Origin: Desulfococcus sp041737845
GTDB lineage: Bacteria > Desulfobacterota > Desulfobacteria > Desulfobacterales > Desulfococcaceae
Direction: 5' to 3'
NCBI RefSeq assembly: GCF_041737845.1
Contig: NZ_JBGSQX010000107.1
Coordinates: 22,428-86,427, forward strand
Length of the DNA stretch: 64,000 nt
The notes under the pieces were generated by a model, which did no database searches, had not been told where the DNA came from, and was given only the letters and a program-made list of their open reading frames with translations. Below are positions 54,825 to 64,000 of the stretch, piece by piece. Position numbers and translations under genes: made by a program. Position 1 is the stretch's first letter, and every line of letters begins with the position of its first letter.

Positions 54825-56135
54825 ATGACCAGGACAAATTCATACGCATCGTGCCTCGAAGCCATGTTCAGCCTCAGAAGATTCGGGATTAAACTGGGGC
54901 TCGAAACGATTCAGGGCATTCTCCAGTCTCTGGGAAACCCCCAGGATCGCTGCAAGGTGGTCCATGTTGCGGGCACCAACGGCAAAGGATCCGTCGCCTC
55001 CGCGATGTCCGCCATTCTGCACGCTTCGGGATGCACGGTGGGACTCTATACCTCTCCCCACCTTGTCCGGTTCAACGAGAGAATCTGCATCAACAATGAG
55101 CCGATCCCGGACGCCGATGTCGTGCGGGCCTATGAGCAGGTTCAACAGGTTCCCAAGGGCGATCGTGAAACGACCTTTTTCGAATTCGCCACAACCATGG
55201 CCCTGTATGAGTTCGGGCGGCGCAATGTCGACTGGGCCGTCATCGAGACCGGAATGGGCGGACGCCTGGACGCCACCAACGTGGTCCATCCGGAGCTGAC
55301 GTTCATCACCAATATCTCCCTTGAGCATCAGGAATACCTGGGAGACACCCTCCCGCAGATCGCCTCGGAGAAAGCGGGCATCATCAAACCCGGGGTCCCC
55401 GTGGTGACCGGCGTCGGCCAGGAGGATGCCTGGTCCGCCATAAAGCAGACGGCCGCCGCAAAGAACGCGCCGATCTACCGGCTGAATTCGGATTTCCATG
55501 CGGAGCCGACCGGTGGCGGCGGCTTTACATACGTCGGCATCGACAACACGTGGCATGACATGCGGACCGGTCTTGCGGGAAAATACCAGATTGACAACGC
55601 CGCCATGGTGGTCGCCGGTTGCGAACTCCTCAACCGGAACGGCGCCCGGATCCCGATAAATGCCATCCGCGCGGGGCTTTCCGGGAACCGGTGGCCGGGG
55701 CGGCTGGAAATTGTGTCGACATCGCCTTTTGTCATCATCGACGGCGCCCACAACCTGGCTGCCGCCAGAAACCTGGCCGCCTATCTCCGGGAAGAGCTCG
55801 GCACCAGAGACCTGACCCTGATCATCGGGATCCTCGCCGACAAACCCTATCGCGAGATCCTCGAGATCCTGCTGCCCGTCTGTCGGAAGGTCATCTTGAC
55901 ATCGCCTAAAATCCACCGGGCACTCCCCGCGGAAACCCTCTATGAATGCGCCCGGGACTTGGCCACAGACATTGCGGTGATTCCCGATGTCTCCGAGGCC
56001 GTCCGGCATGCCATGGAACATGCCGCGGCCAATGAAGCCATCTGCATCGCCGGCTCCCTATATGTGGTGGGCGAAGCCAAGGCTCATCTTGAAACGCAGG
56101 GGTTTCCCTCTTTCCAGCGGAAAGCGGGGACTTGA
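54825..56135 (+). CDS. folC: Folylpolyglutamate synthase / dihydrofolate synthase
   Basis: The protein has 436 residues. VVHVAGTNGKGSVASAMSAIL is the P-loop, TSPHLVRFNERICIN the folate region, VIETGMGGRLDATN and IIDGAHNLAAARNLA the Mur-ligase-type motifs. It adds glutamate to folates. The ATG follows AGGTAAAG. Confidence 0.96.
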   Translation: MTRTNSYASCLEAMFSLRRFGIKLGLETIQGILQSLGNPQDRCKVVHVAGTNGKGSVASAMSAILHASGCTVGLYTSPHLVRFNERICINNEPIPDADVVRAYEQVQQVPKGDRETTFFEFATTMALYEFGRRNVDWAVIETGMGGRLDATNVVHPELTFITNISLEHQEYLGDTLPQIASEKAGIIKPGVPVVTGVGQEDAWSAIKQTAAAKNAPIYRLNSDFHAEPTGGGGFTYVGIDNTWHDMRTGLAGKYQIDNAAMVVAGCELLNRNGARIPINAIRAGLSGNRWPGRLEIVSTSPFVIIDGAHNLAAARNLAAYLREELGTRDLTLIIGILADKPYREILEILLPVCRKVILTSPKIHRALPAETLYECARDLATDIAVIPDVSEAVRHAMEHAAANEAICIAGSLYVVGEAKAHLETQGFPSFQRKAGT

Positions 56136-56186
56136 ATCGTTTTCGAGCTTGACTAACCGACCCTGTTTGTCTATAAGACCCCATAC

Positions 56187-56262
56187 GCGCCCGTAGCTCA
56201 GTGGATAGAGCGTCAGCCTCCGGAGCTGAAAGCCGCTGGTTCGATCCCAGCCGGGCGTACCA
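56187..56262 (+). tRNA. tRNA-Arg (anticodon CCG)
   Basis: A complete 76-nt cloverleaf: acceptor GCGCCCG pairs with CGGGCGT (one G-U), D arm starts GCTC, the anticodon arm carries loop CTCCGGA (anticodon CCG, codon CGG), the T arm is GCTGG-TTCGATC-CCAGC, and CCA is encoded. It lies 51 bp after folC. Confidence 0.97.
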
Positions 56263-56494
56263 CCCCGCTCCAGAGATTCATGCGCCCCTTCCATGGCCGC
56301 CGGCCGCTCCGCACCCCCCATACAGGTCGCCCCGGCCGAAATCCCGATGTCCGATGGCCGGGGTTTGATGAGAGACGGACAGGAAATGCCGCGCGGGATC
56401 CCGTCTTTTCCCGGCCGCGCAGCCATCCGCCGCGGAAAGGCCGCCCGCCGGTGATCTTGCATCGTCTGTCAGATATGATTACTATACAGAAACT

Positions 56495-58258
56495 ATGAAA
56501 ACAACCAAAGAATACAGCGTCAAAATACCTGACCCCAAAGAGATCGAAAAGGAGATCGGGGAGTTTTTATCCAAAAAATTCGGCGGAGAGGTCAAGATCA
56601 TCTCTCCCGCGAGCCTGGCGCAGGAAAGCCCGGCGGAAAGGCATTCCCCGAAAAAGCCCAAGCAGATCCAGTTTGATCTTAAGCCTGAAGAGCTGATCGC
56701 TTATCTGGACCAGTTTATCGTCAGGCAGGACCGGGCCAAGGCCATCCTCGCCACGAAGATCTGCACCCATTTCAACCGCATCAAGCATGCCCAGCGCCAT
56801 GCCGATGACACGGAACAGCTCGTGGGCCGGATCAAAAACAACGTGCTGATGCTTGGCCCGACGGGTGTCGGCAAGACATACATGATCAAGCTGATCGCAA
56901 GGAAACTGGGCGTGCCCTTCGTCAAGGGCGATGCCACCAAGTTCAGCGAAACCGGCTATGTCGGCGGCGACGTGGAGGATCTCGTCCGGGATCTCGTCCG
57001 GGAAGCCGATGATGATATCGAGCTTGCCCAGTGCGGCATCATCTATATCGACGAGATCGACAAGATCGCCTCCAGCCGCAACATCATCGGCGCCGATGTC
57101 TCGAGGACCGGGGTTCAACGGGCGCTGCTCAAACCCATGGAGGAGACGGATGTCGATATCAAGGTCCCCCACGACCCCATCTCCATGTTCCAGGAACTCG
57201 AACGGTTCCGGAAAACCGGGAAACGGGACAAGCAGTCCGTCAACACCAGGAACATCCTCTTCATCATGAGCGGCGCATTCGGCGATCTCACTGAAATCAT
57301 CAACCGGCGGCTGACGCGCCAGGAGATCGGATTCGGCTCCCGGATTAAGGGGGCCGAATCCCCGGATGCACTGCTTCGGCAGGTCAAGTCCGAAGATCTC
57401 ATCCAGTACGGCTTCGAGTCGGAGTTCGTGGGGCGGCTGCCGGTGCATGCCGTTTTGGAGCAGCTGAGCGAGGCGGATCTTTTCGAGATTCTGCGAAGCC
57501 CCAACAACCCCGTCATTCTCGGCAAGAAGCTCGATTTTGCTGCCTACGGCATCCAGGCCAAGTTTTCCAATGGCGCCCTCTCCCTGCTGGCAAAGCGGGC
57601 CCACGGGGAAAAGACCGGCGCCCGGGGGCTGGTGAGCGCCATCGAAACAGCCATCCTTCCCTTCGAGAAGGCCCTGCCTTCCTCGAACGCAACCTTCCTT
57701 TCCGTGACCGAAGCATTGATCCAATCGCCGGATCACGCATTGGCGGAGATCACCCGCGCCGCGCATGATCCATCGGCCGCAGACGCCCTCAAGGCCGGAT
57801 TTGAAAGCCTGGTTGAAGAAGAAAAGGATTTTATCCGCGATTATCTCGAAAAAAACCAGAAGTACCTGAGCCAGAAATACAATCTCACCCTGACCTCTTC
57901 AAGAACGGCCATCGTCGCCGATTTCTATGCCAGGAATACGCTGGATATTGAAAATTTGTTCAAAAAATTGAAGCTCTACTCGGATGAGATCAAGAACACG
58001 GAGCTCTCCTTCTACAAGGCGCACGACATCAACATCGTCCTGGAGGAGGACGCCATCGACCACCTTCTGGAAAAGCTGATCCGCAGGGAGATGCGCATCG
58101 AAAACCTGAACGGACGGCTCAATCAGGACTTCGAGCTGGGCCTGAAGCTCGTCCGGGAAAAGACCGGAAAAAATCGTTTCTTTATCAACCGGGATGCGCT
58201 AAAATTTCCCGAAGCTTGCATCGCCGGCCTCCTGAAGCAGAAACCGTCGATGAACTGA
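56495..58258 (+). CDS. ClpX-like AAA+ ATPase without zinc domain, extended C-terminus
   Basis: The protein has 587 residues. Walker A GPTGVGKTY (about residue 121), pore loop SETGYVGGDVEDL, Walker B IIYIDEIDKIASS, the IGFGS loop used by ClpX to bind ClpP, and sensor-2 region GFESEFVGRLPV are all present. It lacks the N-terminal zinc-binding domain of ClpX; the second pore loop has lost RKH and carries a PISMFQELERF insertion. The C-terminal 150 residues are extra and helical (EEEKDFIRDYLEKNQKYLSQKY). Its substrates are unknown, but it may dock on ClpP. Confidence 0.85.
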   Translation: MKTTKEYSVKIPDPKEIEKEIGEFLSKKFGGEVKIISPASLAQESPAERHSPKKPKQIQFDLKPEELIAYLDQFIVRQDRAKAILATKICTHFNRIKHAQRHADDTEQLVGRIKNNVLMLGPTGVGKTYMIKLIARKLGVPFVKGDATKFSETGYVGGDVEDLVRDLVREADDDIELAQCGIIYIDEIDKIASSRNIIGADVSRTGVQRALLKPMEETDVDIKVPHDPISMFQELERFRKTGKRDKQSVNTRNILFIMSGAFGDLTEIINRRLTRQEIGFGSRIKGAESPDALLRQVKSEDLIQYGFESEFVGRLPVHAVLEQLSEADLFEILRSPNNPVILGKKLDFAAYGIQAKFSNGALSLLAKRAHGEKTGARGLVSAIETAILPFEKALPSSNATFLSVTEALIQSPDHALAEITRAAHDPSAADALKAGFESLVEEEKDFIRDYLEKNQKYLSQKYNLTLTSSRTAIVADFYARNTLDIENLFKKLKLYSDEIKNTELSFYKAHDINIVLEEDAIDHLLEKLIRREMRIENLNGRLNQDFELGLKLVREKTGKNRFFINRDALKFPEACIAGLLKQKPSMN

Positions 58259-58313
58259 AAGGTTTTTCCGCCAAACCGCCATAAGACAGAACAACAGATA
58301 AAGGCAAGAACAG

Positions 58314-59504
58314 ATGATTGGAATCTCCAAGCTTTACTGCGGAACGGTCGAGCCCTCGGATGCCATCCGCTACGGACGCCATTCCGGAAAACTCCCCTCC
58401 CACCTGCTCCAGTTCTCCATCGACAAGAAGCCGGTGGTGGTGTGGAATACCACGAGGCGCTGCAACCTGAAATGCATCCACTGCTACGCCCACGCCAAGG
58501 ACATCCCCTACGACAACGAACTCACCACAGAAGAGGGCAAGCGGCTCATCGATGATCTGGCAGGATTTGGCGTCCCCGTCATCCTCTTTTCCGGCGGCGA
58601 GCCCATGGTTCGGAAGGATCTTCCGGAATTGGCGGGGTATGCCGTCAACAAGGGGATCCGTGCGGTGATCTCCACCAACGGCACCCTCATCACCGCTGAA
58701 AAAGCGAAAATTTTGAAGGATATCGGGCTGTCCTACGTGGGTGTCAGCCTCGACGGCATGGAGGAGATTCACGACCGGTTCCGGGGCGTGAAGGGCGCTT
58801 TCCGTCAGGCCATGGGAGGCATCCGGAACTGCCAGGATGCGGGCATCAAGGTCGGGCTCCGCTTTACGATCAACAAGTTCAACGTGGCCGAGATCCCGGC
58901 CATCTTCGACCTTCTGGAAGAAACCCGCATCCCCAGAATCTGCTTTTACCACCTGGTTTATGCCGGCCGCGGCTCGGAGCTGGTCAAGGACGACCTGACC
59001 CACGAAGAAACCCGCCGGGCCGTGGACGTCATCATCGAACGGACCAAGGACCTCCACGACCGGGGCATCGAAAAAGAGGTGCTGACCGTCGACAACCACG
59101 CCGATGGACCCTATCTCTACCTGAAAATGCAGAAAGACCAGCCCGAGCGGGCAGGCGAGGTGCTCGAACTTCTCAGGATGAACGAGGGCAACAACTCCGG
59201 ACGGGGCTTCGGCTGCATCAGTTGGGACGGCGAGGTCCATGCGGACCAGTTCTGGCGCCATCACAGCTTCGGCAACGTCCGGACCCGGCCGTTTTCCGAA
59301 ATCTGGACCGATGTGTCCGAACCCCTGATGAAAAAGCTCAAAGACAAAAAACAGCACGTGAAGGGCCGGTGCGCCGAATGCAACTGGCTCAATATCTGCG
59401 CGGGGAATTTCAGGGTCCGTGCCGAAGCCGTCTACGATGACGTGTGGGCGCCCGACCCGGCTTGCTACCTGACCGACGAAGAGATCGCAAAGGAGTCAAA
59501 CTGA
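58314..59504 (+). CDS. ahbC: Radical SAM 12,18-didecarboxysiroheme deacetylase AhbC
   Basis: The protein has 396 residues. MIGISKLYCGTVEPSDAIRYGR is the AhbC N-terminus; the radical SAM cluster is CNLKCIHCYA; SGGEP follows; and the C-terminal CAECNWLNICAGNFRVRAEA is the auxiliary Fe-S region. It removes acetate side chains from didecarboxysiroheme to form Fe-coproporphyrin III. Its stop overlaps hemB (TGATG). Confidence 0.95.
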   Translation: MIGISKLYCGTVEPSDAIRYGRHSGKLPSHLLQFSIDKKPVVVWNTTRRCNLKCIHCYAHAKDIPYDNELTTEEGKRLIDDLAGFGVPVILFSGGEPMVRKDLPELAGYAVNKGIRAVISTNGTLITAEKAKILKDIGLSYVGVSLDGMEEIHDRFRGVKGAFRQAMGGIRNCQDAGIKVGLRFTINKFNVAEIPAIFDLLEETRIPRICFYHLVYAGRGSELVKDDLTHEETRRAVDVIIERTKDLHDRGIEKEVLTVDNHADGPYLYLKMQKDQPERAGEVLELLRMNEGNNSGRGFGCISWDGEVHADQFWRHHSFGNVRTRPFSEIWTDVSEPLMKKLKDKKQHVKGRCAECNWLNICAGNFRVRAEAVYDDVWAPDPACYLTDEEIAKESN

Positions 59505-60478
59505 TGCTGTTTCCCGATTACCGCCCGAGGCGGCTCCGCCAGAACGAAGCCTTTCGCCGCATGATCCGGGAGACCAGACTGACGGTGGATGACATGATCC
59601 TGCCGCTGTTCGTCATTGGCGGAAAAGGCGTGAAAAACCCCATCCCGTCCATGCCCGGACATTACCAGCTTTCCACGGACAACCTCGTCAAAACCGCCCA
59701 GGAGGCTTACCGGCTGGGGCTACCGGCGATCATCCTCTTCGGCCTGCCGGAGAAGAAAGATCCACTCGGCACGCAGGCCTACGCCAAGAACGGCATCATC
59801 CAGAAGGCCGTCCGCGAGATCAAGGACAAGCTGCCGGACCTGATGGTCATCACCGATGTCTGCCTGTGCGAGTATACCGACCACGGCCATTGCGGCATCG
59901 TCGAGGGGAACACCGTCGACAACGACGCCACGCTGGACCTTCTTGCCCGGACCGCCCTCTCCCACGCCCAGGCGGGGGCGGACATGGTCGCCCCGTCGGA
60001 CATGATGGACGGCCGCGTAACGGAAATCCGGAACCTGCTGGATGAAAACAATCTGAGCCACGTCCCGATCATGTCCTATGCCGTAAAGTATTGCTCCGCC
60101 TACTACGGGCCCTTCCGGGAGGCCGCCGACTCCGCCCCGAAGTTCGGAGACCGAAGGACCTACCAGATGGACCCGGCCAATGCCCTGGAGGCCATCCGGG
60201 AAGCGGCCATGGATGTGGAGGAAGGGGCCGACATCCTCATGGTCAAGCCGGCCCTGCCCTACCTCGACATTATCTGCCGCGTCCGGGAGGAGTTCGATCT
60301 TCCGATCGCCGCCTACAACGTGAGCGGTGAATTCGCCATGATCAAGGCCGCGGAAAAAATGGGCTGGATCGACGGCAAGCGCGTGATGATGGAAACCCTG
60401 ACCGGCATCAAACGGGCCGGCGCCGACATCATCCTGACCTATTTCGCCATGGAGGCCGCAGAGATCCTCAACGGCTGA
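59504..60478 (+). CDS. hemB: Delta-aminolevulinic acid dehydratase
   Basis: The protein has 324 residues. ITDVCLCEYTDHGHCGI is the metal-site segment, in which Cys residues point to a zinc-dependent type; MVKPALPYLDII and the Schiff-base Lys in MSYAVKYCSAYYGPFREA are conserved. It makes porphobilinogen, the shared tetrapyrrole precursor. It lies between ahbC and ahbD. Confidence 0.97.
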   Translation: MLFPDYRPRRLRQNEAFRRMIRETRLTVDDMILPLFVIGGKGVKNPIPSMPGHYQLSTDNLVKTAQEAYRLGLPAIILFGLPEKKDPLGTQAYAKNGIIQKAVREIKDKLPDLMVITDVCLCEYTDHGHCGIVEGNTVDNDATLDLLARTALSHAQAGADMVAPSDMMDGRVTEIRNLLDENNLSHVPIMSYAVKYCSAYYGPFREAADSAPKFGDRRTYQMDPANALEAIREAAMDVEEGADILMVKPALPYLDIICRVREEFDLPIAAYNVSGEFAMIKAAEKMGWIDGKRVMMETLTGIKRAGADIILTYFAMEAAEILNG

Positions 60479-60512
60479 GACCCAACAGGATCCTCCGCGG
60501 ATACGGACATCA

Positions 60513-61640
60513 ATGACAGCGCATAGACACCCACACCCGGCCAATCCTTCCCACGACGAAAAAAAGGCCCACGACGAAAAAAAGGGCAGCGAACTCCGCC
60601 TGGTCGCATGGGAAGTCACCCGAAACTGCAACCTCTCCTGCGTCCACTGCCGGGCCGCCGCCACCATGGGCCCTTACACCGGCGAACTGGATACGGCGGC
60701 CTGCCTCAGGCTCCTGGACGACATCAAGGAGGCCGGCGATCCCATCGTGATCCTGACCGGCGGCGAACCCCTGCTGAGGCCGGACATCTTCGAGATCGCC
60801 CGATACGGCACGGACAAAGGCCTTCGCATGGTCATGGCCCCCAACGGCACCCTGATCACCGAGGCGGCCGCGGGCAGGATGGTCGAGGCCGGCATCCGCC
60901 GCATCAGCATCAGCCTGGACGGGGCCAACCGGGAGAAGCACGACGAATTCCGGGGCGTGCCGGGCGCCTTCGACGGCGCGCTTCGCGGCATCCTCCTGGC
61001 CAAAGAGGCGGGGATCGAATTCCAGATCAACACCACCATCACCAAGGCCAACCTGGAGGAGATGGCCAAAATTCAGGACCTGGCCGTGGAACTGGGCGCG
61101 GTGGCCCACCATATCTTTCTGCTGGTCCCGACGGGCCGGGGGAAATATATTGCGGATCAGGCCATCGACGCCGCCCAGTATGAATCGGCGCTGAACTGGT
61201 TTTACGACCAGCGGGGCAAGACCACCCTCCAGCTGAAGGCCACCTGCGCGCCCCATTACTACCGTATTCTCAGGCAGCGGGCCCGGGAGGACGGGAAAAC
61301 CGTGACCTTTCAGACCCACGGCCTGGATGCCGTGACGCGGGGCTGTCTGGGCGGGACGGGGTTCTGTTTCATCTCCCACACCGGCACCGTCCAGCCCTGC
61401 GGATTTCTCGAACTGGATTGCGGCAATGTGACCCGCACCCCCTTCAAAGAGATTTGGAACCACTCCGAGACCTTTCTTTCCCTGAGAAATTACGACAACC
61501 TCACCGGGAAATGCGGGTGCTGCGAGTACAAACGGGTCTGCGGCGGATGCCGGGCCAGGGCCTACGAGGCGACCGGCGACTGTCTGAGCGAGGAACCCCT
61601 CTGCACGTACCAGCCTCAGGCAAAAAAGCAGGACCACTGA
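60513..61640 (+). CDS. ahbD: Radical SAM heme synthase AhbD
   Basis: The protein has 375 residues. The radical SAM motif is CNLSCVHCRA; GGEPLLRPDIFE follows; and C-terminal Cys groups GKCGCCEYKRVCGGCRARA bind auxiliary clusters. It oxidatively decarboxylates Fe-coproporphyrin III to heme b. The N-terminus has a duplicated HDEKK unit from an 18-bp tandem repeat. Together with ahbC and hemB it gives a siroheme-dependent heme route. Confidence 0.95.
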   Translation: MTAHRHPHPANPSHDEKKAHDEKKGSELRLVAWEVTRNCNLSCVHCRAAATMGPYTGELDTAACLRLLDDIKEAGDPIVILTGGEPLLRPDIFEIARYGTDKGLRMVMAPNGTLITEAAAGRMVEAGIRRISISLDGANREKHDEFRGVPGAFDGALRGILLAKEAGIEFQINTTITKANLEEMAKIQDLAVELGAVAHHIFLLVPTGRGKYIADQAIDAAQYESALNWFYDQRGKTTLQLKATCAPHYYRILRQRAREDGKTVTFQTHGLDAVTRGCLGGTGFCFISHTGTVQPCGFLELDCGNVTRTPFKEIWNHSETFLSLRNYDNLTGKCGCCEYKRVCGGCRARAYEATGDCLSEEPLCTYQPQAKKQDH

Positions 61641-61716
61641 ACCCTGCCTGTTGAATGCGCCGGACGGGTGGGCGCCCGTTGCCCCAACATGAAGGCAATA
61701 ACGGCAGAGGCCATAG

Positions 61717-63639
61717 ATGTACGAAAAATTCTTCGGATTCACGGAAAGACCCTTTCAGCTCGTTCCCAACCCGGCGTATCTCTTTCTCAGCAAAAGCCAT
61801 GAAGACGTCCTGGCCCACCTGACCTACGCCGTTTCCCAGGGCGACGGCTTCGTGGAGATCACCGGCGAGGTCGGGACGGGAAAAACCACCCTCTGCCGTG
61901 TTTTTCTGAGCAACCTGGAGGAGAAAGCCGAAGCCGCCTACATTTTCAACCCCATGCTCAATGCCGTTCAGCTCCTGAAGACCATCAACCAGGAATTCGG
62001 CATCGACGCGGCGCCGGAAAGCGCCAAAGACCTCATCGACAGTCTGAATCTCTTTCTCATGGAAAGGAAGCGCCAGGGGAAGCAGGCCATCCTCCTGATC
62101 GACGAGGCGCAGAATCTCAACAAGGATGTCCTGGAGCAGCTCCGGCTCCTCTCGAACCTGGAGACCGACACCAGCAAGCTCCTCCAGATCATTCTGGTGG
62201 GCCAGCCTGAGCTTCGAGACATCCTCGATTCCCACGAACTGCGGCAGCTGCGGCAGCGGATCACCCTGAGCTGCCATCTGCGCCCCCTCAACCTGAACGA
62301 AACCCGCGACTACATCCGCCACCGCATACAGATCGCCGCGCGCAAGCCGAGCCTCAAATTCACCCAGGATGCCTTCCGGACCATATTCCGGTATTCGAGG
62401 GGAATTCCCCGGCTGATCAATATCGTGTGCGACCGGGCCCTGCTCACGGCCTACGGCCTGGATCAGCACAAAATCACCGGCCGCGTCACCGCCGCCGCCA
62501 TTCAGGAGATCTCCAGCCGATCCAGCCGTCGGACAAAACCGGCATGGATTCGATGGCCCCTCTACGCGACCGCCCTCCTGTGCATCGGCCTGATTGCCGC
62601 CGCCCCTTACATCGACCGCCAATTCGGCATCCTCGCCCGTATCCGTCAAACCGTCCTGGGCGGCCCCGCACAATTGAGCGGGCCTCCGCCCGAGGCCATC
62701 CCGAATCCGGAAGAGCCCCTCGTCCCGGAGACGCCTGGGCCCGCCGCAAAACAGGTCGATACCCGCTTTGGCCCCGCGCACCTCCCGTCGGAACTCTCGT
62801 CCCTGCCGCCCGAATTCGCCGCAACTGCGCCGTCGGCGACGGCGGGCGAGGCCCCGACTGCCTCCGCCCTCCCGCCGGGGGATAATCCCGATCCGGGGCT
62901 CCAAACGCCCCCCCACGGGGAGCCGCAGCCGGACGGGTCGTCATCGCCCGACCGGCAAATAACGGATGCCGTGGGAACGATGGACCGGCCCGGATCCCGC
63001 CGAAGAGCGTTCGAGGCCGCCCTGGCCCTCTGGCAGCCCCAGGCCGCCGCGGCCAGCCCCGATCTCGACAGGATCGACGATCCGGAAACGTTTTTCCGGC
63101 TGGCGGCGGCCCGGGAAGGGTATTCCCTATTCGCCGTCAATCACAACCTCAGCCTGAGCATCATCCGCCGGCTGAATCTGCCGGTCATCCTGGAATGCCG
63201 CGCCGCCGAGGAGGGCGACCCGGCATTCCTTCCCCTGGTTCACATCCGGGGCAACGACATTTTGATCTTCAAGGACGGGGGCGAAGCGCTGGCCGGGAAC
63301 TGGGATCAGCTGGCTCAGCTCTGGACCGGGAGGGCGTATATCCTCTGGAAGAATTTCCGGGGGCTTTCCGGCGTCATCCCCGTCAATACATCGGATGCAT
63401 CGGTCATGACGCTGAAAATGATCCTGAGGGAGATCGGCCACGAGGAGATCCGTCTGACCCCGGACTTCGATGCACAGACCCGCGATGCGGTGAAGGCGGT
63501 TCAGGCGCGCCACGGCCTGCCCGTGGACGGATACGCGGGGCCCCTCACGCTGATCGCCCTTTACAATGAAATGAGCCCCGCAGACATCCCCCGCCTGGAG
63601 GCTGGAAATCGACATGACGGGGAGGAGACGGCCAATTGA
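61717..63639 (+). CDS. ExeA/GspA-like AAA ATPase with peptidoglycan-binding C-terminus
   Basis: The protein has 640 residues. MYEKFFGFTERPFQLVPNP is the ExeA family start; Walker A GEVGTGKTTLC and Walker B AILLIDEAQNL are intact. A membrane helix (about residues 282-302) is followed by a Pro-rich periplasmic stretch, a C39-like region (about 430-540) and a peptidoglycan-binding domain (DAQTRDAVKAVQARHGLPVDGYAGPLT). Such proteins help place type II secretion secretins. The next gene is GspB-like and overlaps by 4 bp. Confidence 0.9.
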   Translation: MYEKFFGFTERPFQLVPNPAYLFLSKSHEDVLAHLTYAVSQGDGFVEITGEVGTGKTTLCRVFLSNLEEKAEAAYIFNPMLNAVQLLKTINQEFGIDAAPESAKDLIDSLNLFLMERKRQGKQAILLIDEAQNLNKDVLEQLRLLSNLETDTSKLLQIILVGQPELRDILDSHELRQLRQRITLSCHLRPLNLNETRDYIRHRIQIAARKPSLKFTQDAFRTIFRYSRGIPRLINIVCDRALLTAYGLDQHKITGRVTAAAIQEISSRSSRRTKPAWIRWPLYATALLCIGLIAAAPYIDRQFGILARIRQTVLGGPAQLSGPPPEAIPNPEEPLVPETPGPAAKQVDTRFGPAHLPSELSSLPPEFAATAPSATAGEAPTASALPPGDNPDPGLQTPPHGEPQPDGSSSPDRQITDAVGTMDRPGSRRRAFEAALALWQPQAAAASPDLDRIDDPETFFRLAAAREGYSLFAVNHNLSLSIIRRLNLPVILECRAAEEGDPAFLPLVHIRGNDILIFKDGGEALAGNWDQLAQLWTGRAYILWKNFRGLSGVIPVNTSDASVMTLKMILREIGHEEIRLTPDFDAQTRDAVKAVQARHGLPVDGYAGPLTLIALYNEMSPADIPRLEAGNRHDGEETAN

Positions 63640-64000
63640 GTTCCATCCTGAAAGCGCTTCAGAAACTGGATCGCGAAACCGCGGATGCCCGGCATCAGGA
63701 CGATCCTCACCGCGCGCTCCGCCAGCTCGTCCCCCGGAAAATGGCCGGCCGCTCCCGCGGCCTGATGATCCGGAACGCCGCCTTCGCGGTGTTTGCCGCC
63801 GTGTTCCTGGGCGTTGTCTCATGGGCGGTTTGGCGCCATCCGTTTTCCGCACCCCGGAGCGCCCTCCAGGGGGCATCCCCCGGCGCCGGCACGGCGCTTC
63901 CACCGCCCCGGACCGAAGCCCCCGACCCCCCGGTAAAGAGCAGGTCCGCCGCCGGATCGGGCAGACAGGACATCCCGTCCATCCCGCCGGAGCCCGCCCC
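63636..64000 (+). CDS. GspB-like general secretion protein (5' part)
   Basis: The gene starts at TTG (63636), overlapping the ExeA-like stop (TTGA), and runs off the window after 121 residues. MSSILKALQKLDRETADA is the GspB/ExeB N-terminus; a membrane helix lies at about residues 46-66, followed by a Pro/Ala-rich linker. It is expected to work with the ExeA-like ATPase in assembling the type II secretion secretin. Confidence 0.8.
   Translation, partial: MSSILKALQKLDRETADARHQDDPHRALRQLVPRKMAGRSRGLMIRNAAFAVFAAVFLGVVSWAVWRHPFSAPRSALQGASPGAGTALPPPRTEAPDPPVKSRSAAGSGRQDIPSIPPEPA

Overview
The window reads as a contiguous piece of a GC-rich chromosome from a sulfate-reducing member of the Desulfobacterota, most likely Desulfobacterales-like. 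The reasons are an ahbC-hemB-ahbD cluster (the siroheme-dependent heme route typical of sulfate reducers and some archaea), the GAK gene set, a PurS-PurL fusion, a short EF-Ts and a Desulfobacterota-style S21. Nothing marks it as an island: I see no transposase, integrase, CRISPR array or rRNA. One tRNA-Arg(CCG) is present.

Layout. 1-5.4 kb: a PHP-phosphoesterase/GT4 glycosyltransferase fusion (cut by the window edge), a 58-residue membrane protein behind a Pho-box-like repeat, a class 3 lipase, a coiled-coil/PAS protein, and a small regulator-like gene plus an amphi-Trp gene behind a palindromic promoter region. 5.5-18.6 kb: an unbroken minus-strand run in the transcription order pstS-pstC-pstA-pstB-phoU, XXXCH protein, PHP-like protein, amphi-Trp protein, PhoU/APH-kinase fusion, GAK ATP-grasp, HprK-related kinase B, CofD-like protein, mgtE. 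This is the most interesting part: an uncharacterised GAK system placed directly downstream of the phosphate transporter, with three 11-bp-spaced Pho-type repeats ahead of pstS. 18.6-24.4 kb: alpha/beta hydrolase, Smr protein, nth, an MnmA-like PP-loop protein, hflK-hflC. 24.4-29.3 kb: a 32-residue COX24/AURKAIP1-type ribosomal protein gene, an HExxH protein, an FmdB zinc ribbon, groES-groEL and a LysM protein. 29.6-36.4 kb: the minor-pilin operon fimT-pilV-pilW-pilX-pilY1 under a well-matched sigma-54 promoter.

36.7-51.3 kb is a long minus-strand housekeeping run, in transcription order rho-rpmE-prfA-prmC-rpsB-tsf-pyrH-frr-uppS-cdsA-dxr-rseP-purL-purQ, covering translation, envelope precursors and purines. 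51.7-58.3 kb: cca, adk (minus), rpsU, folC, tRNA-Arg and a ClpX-like ATPase that lacks the zinc domain. 58.3-61.6 kb: ahbC-hemB-ahbD. 61.7 kb to the end: an ExeA/GspA-like ATPase and the start of a GspB-like gene.

All assignments come from reading the translated sequence; no database search was run. Family names such as GAK, XXXCH and amphi-Trp are recalled from protein-family naming.
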